NCBI GenBank assembly: GCA_025201865.1 | Contig: MU603007.1 | Location: 1,098 to 16,651 of the forward strand | DNA: 15,554 nucleotides | DNA from: Ramicandelaber brevisporus | Taxonomy: Eukaryota > Kickxellomycota > Ramicandelaberales > Ramicandelaberaceae | Reading direction: 5' to 3' | Shown: one piece after another, positions 7,427-14,098 of the stretch | Layout of the letters: every line of letters begins with the position of its first letter | How positions within the stretch are numbered: the stretch's first letter is position 1 | Program-made: the position numbers and the translations under genes | Notes under the pieces: generated by a model | Told to the model about the DNA's origin: nothing | The model's input: the letters and a program-made list of their open reading frames with translations, nothing else | Databases searched by the model: none

Positions 7427-9055
7427 ATGAACACGCCAACTGCTGCTGTTGCTGCTGCTACTGCTGCTGCTGTAACAAACAAGAAGCGGAAGCTGGCAAA
7501 CGGTGCCTCGATCGACACGCTGGCTGCAACAAACGAGCCGAATGCAAACAACCACGAAACTGATCAGCGTGACGACCGCGATGACGAGGAAGATCGCGGG
7601 TATCTCGACACGATTGACCGCTCATCTCTCAACTACGACAATGAACAAGTCTGCAGTGCGACTCTGTCGACAACCAATGTGTATGCGTGTTTGGTCTGCG
7701 GCGTGTTTCTCCAAGGACGAGGCGTCAACTCGCCAGCTTACGAGCACTCACTATCCAGCGACCATCATGTGTTTATGCACTTGGGCACATTGGACGCGTA
7801 CATCTTGCCGGAGCGAAAGAAGCTTGTTGCCAACAATGCTGATGGTGAGAAGGTGTTGGATGATATCCGTAACAACTTTTCACCTCGGTTTACTCGGATG
7901 GATTTGAAATGGTTGGATGAAACATCGCTGCCAGATTGTAAGAGACTGGATATGCAGCAAAAGAGTTATATTCCTGGATACATTGGACTGTGCAGTCCGC
8001 GAATGTATGAATCAATTGATGTGGTTGTACAGCTGCTTGCTCACGTTCCACCGCTGCGGGATGTGTTTTTGTTGGATTTGCCTTCCTTGTTAAACAAAAG
8101 TGCTGCTCTTGGAGCTGGAGGTCCATCAGTGTCATCGCTGACAGCTCAACTTGGACTAGTTATTAGACGAATGTGGAACAGCAAGGCGCAGAATGCTCAC
8201 AGTAGTGCACATGCATTTGTAATGGAACTGGTCAAAGTGGCTGGCAAACGATTTAATCCAGCGGCTGGCAAATGCGACGATCCAATCGACTTGCTGGCGC
8301 TGCTCTTGAATAAGATTCATACCGATCTAGGCAGTTTGCGAGAGGTGAATGCATCAATGTCAACAATTGTGCACAGAATGTTTCAAGGCACACTGCGAAG
8401 AAACCAAAGTGATGCTGACAAAAAGACCATTCCATTCTTGATGCTGAGTGTTGATGCTACAAAGTCGGTCATTGACTCCATTGTAAGCAGCAGTAACAAC
8501 AACAACAGCGACAATGACGGTTCAACATCGATTCCACAGGTGTCATTGATGCAACTTCTCGAACGGAAATACGCTCGTGCTGGAACTCCAGCAACAATGC
8601 CAGCAGCACCATTCTCGATCACAAGTCTACCTGGCAAGTATCTGATTGTTGCTATTCGACGACGATCAGCCAGTAGAGATATGGAGGGCAGTGGTGAACT
8701 AGGCAGGGCAATTGTGACTTTTGCACCAAATAATCTTAACCTTGCGCCATTGCTACCGGCCAATCACCACTCTGAGCACTCTACATTCAGGTTAGTATCT
8801 CAAGTGATTCTGCATGGCGACATTGGTGCTGCCTCTAGCAGCTCGGGTTCTGCCAATGCTCAGAGACTATCATCCAAATCTGGTTCAAAGAGCATGGCTC
8901 ACGATGACTTGTCAGTGCGATACTCAATTCAGCTGAGGCATTTGGCTTCAGATTCGGATCGCTGGCTGCATATTGACGGATTGACAGTTGAAGAGATTCA
9001 ACCACAATTGGCTGGTCTATCTGAATCATGTATTCAAGTTTGGGAGCGTCTTTAA
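7427..9055 (+). CDS. SAD1: Sad1/USP39, U4/U6.U5 tri-snRNP-associated pseudo-deubiquitinase
   Basis: 542 residues, close to human USP39 in size. The start (A at -3) is followed by an Ala-rich stretch, a basic NLS-like KKRK at 19-22 and an acidic region. The ZnF-UBP runs from YLDTIDRSSLNY (59-70) with ligands C76, C88, C91 and H107 plus His at 113/114 and 118; YACLVCG and FLQGRG are hallmarks of this family. The USP-like domain follows: YIPGYIGL (181-188), VPPLRDVFL (207-215), FQGTLRR (319-325), and ends LSESCIQVWERL like USP39. The catalytic Cys position is Glu195, and no GHY catalytic His is seen, so it should be inactive, as known for this family. Sad1/USP39 acts in the nucleus to stabilise the tri-snRNP and support pre-mRNA splicing, notable in a window with no visible introns. 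Confidence 0.93.
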   Translation: MNTPTAAVAAATAAAVTNKKRKLANGASIDTLAATNEPNANNHETDQRDDRDDEEDRGYLDTIDRSSLNYDNEQVCSATLSTTNVYACLVCGVFLQGRGVNSPAYEHSLSSDHHVFMHLGTLDAYILPERKKLVANNADGEKVLDDIRNNFSPRFTRMDLKWLDETSLPDCKRLDMQQKSYIPGYIGLCSPRMYESIDVVVQLLAHVPPLRDVFLLDLPSLLNKSAALGAGGPSVSSLTAQLGLVIRRMWNSKAQNAHSSAHAFVMELVKVAGKRFNPAAGKCDDPIDLLALLLNKIHTDLGSLREVNASMSTIVHRMFQGTLRRNQSDADKKTIPFLMLSVDATKSVIDSIVSSSNNNNSDNDGSTSIPQVSLMQLLERKYARAGTPATMPAAPFSITSLPGKYLIVAIRRRSASRDMEGSGELGRAIVTFAPNNLNLAPLLPANHHSEHSTFRLVSQVILHGDIGAASSSSGSANAQRLSSKSGSKSMAHDDLSVRYSIQLRHLASDSDRWLHIDGLTVEEIQPQLAGLSESCIQVWERL

Positions 9056-9092
9056 TATCTATATATGATTGATATTTTAACATTAATTATGA

Positions 9093-10652
9093 TTAAGTAA
9101 AATGACATTTACCACTGTTGCAGTAGTGTTTCAAATTAGAAAAGACTTGTCGAGCCAGCTGCTCCAATACAGAGCTGCGTTCATTGTCCACCTGAGACCA
9201 AGTACACACACTCGACACCAGCGAACAAGGATCACGCTTCTTCAGTGAGTTCGACGAGTGGCCGTGTTTAAGATTATCTGAAATGGCAACAAACAGTTCA
9301 AGATGCTGCGAGTAGTTATCTTGTCTCACAATAGAGTTGATCTGGAAGCTCTTTAGTACTGACAACTCTGTAATCAACTTTGCTAGCACTTCAGCAGTTT
9401 CAAATGCACTGTGATGAATATGCAACTCTTCAACCACCGGACAGTTCTTGACAATTGCTTCGGCAGTACTTTTAGGCAACGGGGCACTTCTGACGAAAAA
9501 GTCTCCAAGCAACCACAGTGAGCGCAAAGATGGCCAAGAGTAGCGCTCAAAGAGATGTGCAAAGTGCTGCGTTGCTGTAACGCCACAGACCTTGAGATCA
9601 GCAGGCGACAATCGAAGTGATTGGATCGTGTGTGCAAATGGTGGGATCAGGGCTAAGCAGCGAGATGTAATTGGAACGAGCACATGCAACTTGCGAAGAC
9701 TAGACCACGGTACAGATGCTGGTTTAGCAATCTGTTGGCCAGAAAGGAACGACTCGACGCCAGCCAACTGACCTGCTGTGCTGGTTGGTTCAACTGACTG
9801 GTTCGCCGTCCCTGTTGTTTCGGCTGCTGCCCATTGCTGACGTTTACCACACTGAAGGCTCAGCACTGTGTGAAGTATGCCACGCAATACCGGTATTCCA
9901 GAGAAGCTGGTCATGGGACACTTGACCGAAAAAGACTCAATAACACAGCCACCGACAAACTTGCCATCTTCGTCCACCTCGAACAAGTCCGCAAACACTT
10001 GGTCATGATCGATGCTTTCGATGATGCTGAGGTTCTGGATGTCGATGTTGACTATCAGCGCATTTCGCTTCTTCATCAGAGTTGAGGCTTGGAGCTGCTG
10101 ACGATCCCGAACTGCACGCCGGATTCCAGTTAGAAACATGCACACTGCGCTGCTCGTACCAGTGACTTGATGGTAATCGACGCAGCGCAGGTTGGGCAGC
10201 GACTGAACAGCATGGTAGACTTGGTCAGCGAGATTCGCGGTGTATCGCTTGTTGTACGTGTACACCATGCGCCGAATCGACAAAAGCTCGACATCGCACT
10301 GTAATTGTTGTAGCTGTTGTCGTGTGAAGCTGATTGTGTGCTCAGTGTCCTTATTCTCACAGAATCGAATCGACGACGGATACCTGTAGTGCTCACCAAA
10401 CAGCTGAACGAGCAATTCCAGAGTTGACTTTGGCAGCAAGATATCACTTTTATCTGAAACATCACCGTCGACAGCCACTCCCGCTGACTCGAGCAATACG
10501 GAATGCATCGTGCGCGGTCCAGCCATGAAATCAACGCAAATGAGCTCAATCAGCTCTGACGGCAGGACATGCAGCAAACCAAGTGGATATCTCTCCTCCA
10601 CAACCACCACCTTCTCTTCCTCCACGGCTGGGAGAGGTTTGCCTATTGTCAT
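9093..10652 (-). CDS. F-box-like / leucine-rich protein of unknown target
   Basis: 519 residues from the ATG at 10652; the open frame has a TTG one codon earlier, which I discount. The start context (T at -3) is weak, but the next in-frame ATG would cut the F-box-like segment. LHVLPSELIELICVDF at 27-42 has the leucine/proline spacing of an F-box. The rest shows irregular leucine-rich repeats, e.g. LPNLRCVDY, WPSLRSLWLLGDF and CPVVEELHIHH, spaced like those of F-box/LRR substrate receptors. If that is right it would recruit a substrate to an SCF ubiquitin ligase; the substrate is unknown. It is tail-to-tail with the Sad1 gene with only 37 bases between stops, so the 3' ends must overlap. A plain LRR protein without F-box activity is the main alternative. 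Confidence 0.8.
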   Translation of the reverse strand: MTIGKPLPAVEEEKVVVVEERYPLGLLHVLPSELIELICVDFMAGPRTMHSVLLESAGVAVDGDVSDKSDILLPKSTLELLVQLFGEHYRYPSSIRFCENKDTEHTISFTRQQLQQLQCDVELLSIRRMVYTYNKRYTANLADQVYHAVQSLPNLRCVDYHQVTGTSSAVCMFLTGIRRAVRDRQQLQASTLMKKRNALIVNIDIQNLSIIESIDHDQVFADLFEVDEDGKFVGGCVIESFSVKCPMTSFSGIPVLRGILHTVLSLQCGKRQQWAAAETTGTANQSVEPTSTAGQLAGVESFLSGQQIAKPASVPWSSLRKLHVLVPITSRCLALIPPFAHTIQSLRLSPADLKVCGVTATQHFAHLFERYSWPSLRSLWLLGDFFVRSAPLPKSTAEAIVKNCPVVEELHIHHSAFETAEVLAKLITELSVLKSFQINSIVRQDNYSQHLELFVAISDNLKHGHSSNSLKKRDPCSLVSSVCTWSQVDNERSSVLEQLARQVFSNLKHYCNSGKCHFT

Positions 10653-11087
10653 CAAAGAGGAACTGAGGTTTTGAATGGTTATTTTTTGGAAGAGACAGTA
10701 TGAGATATGATGGAGTCGAAGGATGTTGTTGCTAACAAACGCGCGTTCCTTCGAACCGGGAACACCTGCAAGGTTTGAGCTTTTTTACTTTTGTTTTTAT
10801 TAATATTACGCACAACTGTGTGGGGGTGAGAGGAAAGATGGGGGTGAGAGAAAGGGCTGACCAAGTGAGTTATGGAGACGGTTGAACTCGTTACAAACAC
10901 CTCCTAGCAGTCATTTGTCCCCTCCCCCCATTATTCGGGTCAAGTCGTTTCCGAGAAGGGGGTTTGAATGATTTGCTCGCCACATCTCTTGTTGGCAACG
11001 TCTAATCGATTTTTGGAAACATCAAGAAACCCGAGATCATTACGGGTTTAAAGAGAGACTTTAGCTGAGATTAAAAAAAGATGTTTA
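10653..11087 (-). promoter_or_regulatory. MVD 3' end and F-box gene promoter region
   Basis: 435 bases between two - strand genes. At the right edge, AATAAA on the - strand (11084-11089) overlaps the decarboxylase stop codon. A 7-base inverted repeat AAACCCG / CGGGTTT (11027-11033, 11043-11049, 9-base loop) lies about 40 bases past that stop. Nearer the F-box start there are G-rich and C-rich runs at 10822-10855 and 10919-10929 and an AT-rich stretch at 10790-10808. A small hairpin at 10745-10763 (GTTCC/GGAAC) resembles a tRNA T-arm but no tRNA can be folded around it. Confidence 0.4.
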
Positions 11088-11089
11088 TT
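11084..11089 (-). terminator. AATAAA poly(A) signal overlapping the MVD stop codon
   Basis: Read on the - strand, the end of the gene is TAATAAAC: the stop codon TAA at 11088-11090 shares two bases with AATAAA. It is the only AATAAA close to this stop and would give a very short 3' UTR. That it is used is an inference. Confidence 0.4.
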
Positions 11090-12302
11090 ACTTGCGCTTT
11101 GGGAGGCCGTCATCACCGATAAGAGCACCCTCCTTGTCCTTAACAACGCGTGGGCCATCAGCAATTGGAGCATGAATAAGCTTCTTGACGCTGTTCTCCG
11201 GGAACACATCCAGTGCCTCCCACTTGAATCCATCGAGCTGGTTGCCGCCGTTTCCAATAGCACTCTGAGCCAGCGAGTAGTACTCTTCCTTGTTATCAGC
11301 AGATGGTGGGAAGTAGTGCGAGACCAGCTTCACCAGGGCATCCATGTGCTGCTTCTCGGCGTAGATGACGGCGTTTGGACCGGCGTCAAAGGTGTAGGCA
11401 GCCTTGATCTTGCCGTCACCGCTATCATTGTAAGCGTGAACAGCTCTAATAATAGCACGAGACACGTCGTTCAGGTACATGATTGGTGGGTAGGTATCTA
11501 AGCAGACTGCGTGGAATGAGTTGGAGTCCTGCATGGTGAGCTTACCGAAGGCTTCGAAATCCTTGGCGTGGATGGCAGCCTCCATACCTTGCATGACGCG
11601 TGGCACGACGTGCTTGATACGGTGCTGGATGAGCGGGGAGGTGGCAAGAGTGTTCTGCATGCCGTTGGTCGAGCCGATCAGCTTCTTGGCGTCGCTAACC
11701 ACGCAAATCAGAGCCTCAAGCTCAGGCCAGTGAGTCTCCGGAGCAACTTGGCGAGCAAAGCTGTCGGAACCATCGTCGTGCTTGCCCATTTCCCAAGCAA
11801 CGAAGCCACCCATGACCGAACGGCAAGCAGAGCCACTGCCGAGACGAGCCAAAATCGACAGCTCGGATGGAGTCATGTTCAGCTGATAGAGCTCATGCAA
11901 GGTAGAAACGAGACAGGCCAATCCAGATGCAGACGAGGCCAAACCAGCAGCAGTTGGGAAGTTATTCTCCGAGACAATGTGCAAATACCACTGCGAGAAC
12001 TTTGGCTTTGACGAATCAGCGGCTTCAATGGCAGCGCGACGAGCGCGAGCAGTGGAGATGCAGTTGACGAGGCGCGAATCGGTTGCGACGGGACGCTCCT
12101 GGCCGTTGAGCCACAGACGGTCAGCGGTGAATGATGGGTCGGCACGGATGGTGGTGCGCGAGTGCAGCTTGTCCTGCGACAGCGTGCATGAAAGCGACGA
12201 GTTCGTTGGCAGAATCAATTCAGTATCGCGCTTTGCCCAGTACTTTACCACGGCAATGTTCACGGGAGACGTGCAAGTAGCCTCAAAGAAAGTCGCTGTC
12301 AT
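11088..12302 (-). CDS. MVD1: Mevalonate diphosphate decarboxylase (Erg19/MVD)
   Basis: 404 residues, the usual eukaryotic length; ATG at 12302 with A at -3. It converts mevalonate diphosphate to isopentenyl diphosphate with ATP and loss of CO2, the last step of the mevalonate pathway feeding sterols and prenyl groups. The N-terminal SPVNIAVVKYWAKRD (12-26) carries the substrate-binding region. The GHMP kinase motif PTAAGLASSASG is at 116-127. The conserved Arg161 lies in GSGSACRS and the catalytic Asp306 in TFDAGPNAV; also VVSDAKKLIGSTNGM (201-215) and ADGPRVV near the end. In most homologs the N-terminal motif reads KYWGKR; here the Gly is Ala23. The promoter faces the SOD gene across 920 bases. 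Identification is very secure. Confidence 0.97.
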   Translation of the reverse strand: MTATFFEATCTSPVNIAVVKYWAKRDTELILPTNSSLSCTLSQDKLHSRTTIRADPSFTADRLWLNGQERPVATDSRLVNCISTARARRAAIEAADSSKPKFSQWYLHIVSENNFPTAAGLASSASGLACLVSTLHELYQLNMTPSELSILARLGSGSACRSVMGGFVAWEMGKHDDGSDSFARQVAPETHWPELEALICVVSDAKKLIGSTNGMQNTLATSPLIQHRIKHVVPRVMQGMEAAIHAKDFEAFGKLTMQDSNSFHAVCLDTYPPIMYLNDVSRAIIRAVHAYNDSGDGKIKAAYTFDAGPNAVIYAEKQHMDALVKLVSHYFPPSADNKEEYYSLAQSAIGNGGNQLDGFKWEALDVFPENSVKKLIHAPIADGPRVVKDKEGALIGDDGLPKRK

Positions 12303-13222
12303 CTTGGTTGGAAATCGATATTGTTGCTGCAGTTGTGGATGGAAGGGGTTCAGTTCACGCGTTTCGAAACGTTGCTTGGACTGTCTGTCTGGACTACACC
12401 GAGGGAAAGGGCTGCTGTGTCGTCAACTTGCTGGTGCTGGTGCTGGTAAGCCTTAATCAAGATCAACTATGTGTGTAAAAAGTAAAAAAAAAAACGCAGT
12501 AGCAGAGAAGATCTGTGTGTGAAAAATAATCTCACAAGAGAAGGCGGAGTTGTGTGTGCTCGCAAACAATACCATCGTGCCACTTATGAATAACTAGTAC
12601 TCTTTGATATCAATTTGTGACAAGTCAATTGCAGTCAAACATGTGTTGATGGTTAGAGAGAGCTTCAGTTTACATATATAGCACACAATATTGAACACGA
12701 ACGCGTTATATGGTGTTCAGTTCGTAATGAGAATGATCGTCTTACTGGTTGGCCGGCATTTACTGCACAGATGCATTTTTCTCGCCGCAATACCAGTTAT
12801 CAAGACACTTCTCACCTTCCCCTTGTTTCTCAGCATGTTGCCACTCAGATCAACTGTACCGCATGTGAGATCAGTCAGCCAAGTGCTAACTGCCATTATA
12901 CTCTCAAGGCTGGATAGCAAGCTGTGAGTTCAATCCTGTGAATTGCCTCACCCACAGCGCTCCTTCCTTCTCCTCCTAGCAACAGTGTCCACATCACTCA
13001 CGCATTCTCACTCAAATATGTATATGGTAACTTTGCTAGTCTTTTTCTTTTGCTGTCTTCGTCGTTCTACTATTGTCCCACTCACTCATTCATTCACACA
13101 CGCACACACTCGCATCCTCCACTCGGACTCTCTTTCTTTCTTTTACTTCTTGTTCTTCTTGTTCTTGTTGCAAACAGAATACACACAAATACACACGATA
13201 CGATACAATACAAACCAAAACA
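12303..13222. promoter_or_regulatory. Divergent promoter region between MVD and SOD genes
   Basis: 920 bases. Next to the MVD start there is a triple GCTGGT at 12430-12447 and an A-run at 12483-12494. A TATATA element sits at 12674-12680. From 12727 a 66-codon ATG frame codes a hydrophobic peptide of doubtful reality. Toward SOD lie a TATA-like stretch at 13018-13025, simple CACA/CATT repeats at 13079-13113, and a long pyrimidine-rich tract at 13129-13170 ending in CAAACAG at 13171-13177, which looks like a 3' splice site in the leader. No sterol-response element is claimed. Confidence 0.4.
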
Positions 13223-13771
13223 ATGAAGGCGTTCACTTCCTCTGCCATTCTTGCATTGACTGCCGCCGCTGCTGGTATGGTTGCTGCTGCTGATGGCGAC
13301 GAGAAACTCGACTCAGCCTCTGCAAAGTTTGTCGCACCACCATTCAACGGCTTGGTCAAGTTCACTCCTGCCGACAAGGGTGCATCCATCGTGGTCAACA
13401 TTACATCTGGTCTGGTTGAAGGCGAGCAATACCCGTGGCACATCCATCAGTTTGCAGTCCCAGCCAACGGTAGCTGCGATGCCACCGGTGGCCATCTCGA
13501 CCCGTTCCAAATCAAGAAGGCTGGCATGCCATACACCTGCGACAAGAACACCGCCAATGTCACCTGTGAAATGGGCGACTTGAGCGGCATGTTTGGCAAC
13601 CTTACCACCACCGCTGCGGCCAATGGTTCGGCACAGCTGACTGCCACCGCGCCATATCTCGAGTTCACCGGCAACAACACCATCCTGGACAAGGCACTCG
13701 TCATTCACGACAGCAAGGGCAAGCGTGTTGCTTGCACGAACATAACGCAAACCAGCGAAGACCATGAATGA
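13223..13771 (+). CDS. Secreted copper-only superoxide dismutase-like protein
   Basis: 182 residues from the ATG at 13223 (A at -3), chosen because it is followed directly by a signal peptide (about 1-22, AILALTAAAAGMVAA); upstream in-frame codons are leader. Copper ligands of the Cu/Zn SOD family are visible as WHIH (H73, H75), GGHLDP (H91) and VIHD (H162). Cys85 and Cys171 fit the conserved disulfide and Arg168 fits the active-site Arg. The two zinc-only histidines between H91 and Asp119 are absent, as in fungal copper-only SODs such as Candida Sod5. Several N-glycosylation sequons (N59, N82, N112, N126, N134, N151, N173) fit an extracellular protein. The expected role is removal of superoxide outside the cell. 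It ends without a hydrophobic anchor, but one follows in frame after the TGA (see findings). Confidence 0.88.
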   Translation: MKAFTSSAILALTAAAAGMVAAADGDEKLDSASAKFVAPPFNGLVKFTPADKGASIVVNITSGLVEGEQYPWHIHQFAVPANGSCDATGGHLDPFQIKKAGMPYTCDKNTANVTCEMGDLSGMFGNLTTTAAANGSAQLTATAPYLEFTGNNTILDKALVIHDSKGKRVACTNITQTSEDHE

Positions 13772-14098
13772 TGCCGTCAACTTTGGAGTGCTCTAGCTAT
13801 CATTGCCGCCAGCACTGCCGTGATTTTTGCTATCTTGTTCCAAACATCACACACACATAAACACCAACTCGTTCATTCGTTCCATAATTGAGCAGTTTCG
13901 CATGGGTTCAGAAAAGATTCACTGGAGTGAATACAAAGCAAATTTAAAATCAAATTGTTTTAATCGCTTCAACTCATATCCATCAACTCGTCAGGCAGCA
14001 TTCTGTGGCAATAACATCAGCTACCTAGCCTTTGGACCGCTTCACTTTCGATAACTAACAGCTAAACAAGTAGTGGTGATTAAGTATATACTTATATA
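13772..14098. other. 3' region between convergent SOD and LRR genes
   Basis: 327 bases between two stop codons. The first 117 continue the SOD frame without a stop until TGA at 13889-13891 and encode a hydrophobic stretch. Further on, the DNA is AT-rich and ends with a perfect 14-base palindrome TAAGTATATACTTA at 14081-14094, five bases from the LRR stop. A + strand frame across 13827-14054 opens with TTG only and is not credible as a gene. No AATAAA is seen for the SOD transcript. Confidence 0.4.

Noticed and set aside
10733-10795. A tRNA-like T-arm (GGTTCGAAGG on the - strand) and a T-run on the + strand
   Set aside because: The stem closes around a 9-base loop rather than 7, no acceptor, D or anticodon arms fit around it, and the T-run is on the wrong strand for that arm.
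13827-14054. A 75-codon + strand frame after the SOD gene
   Set aside because: It starts at TTG, has no motif and overlaps AT-rich 3' DNA.
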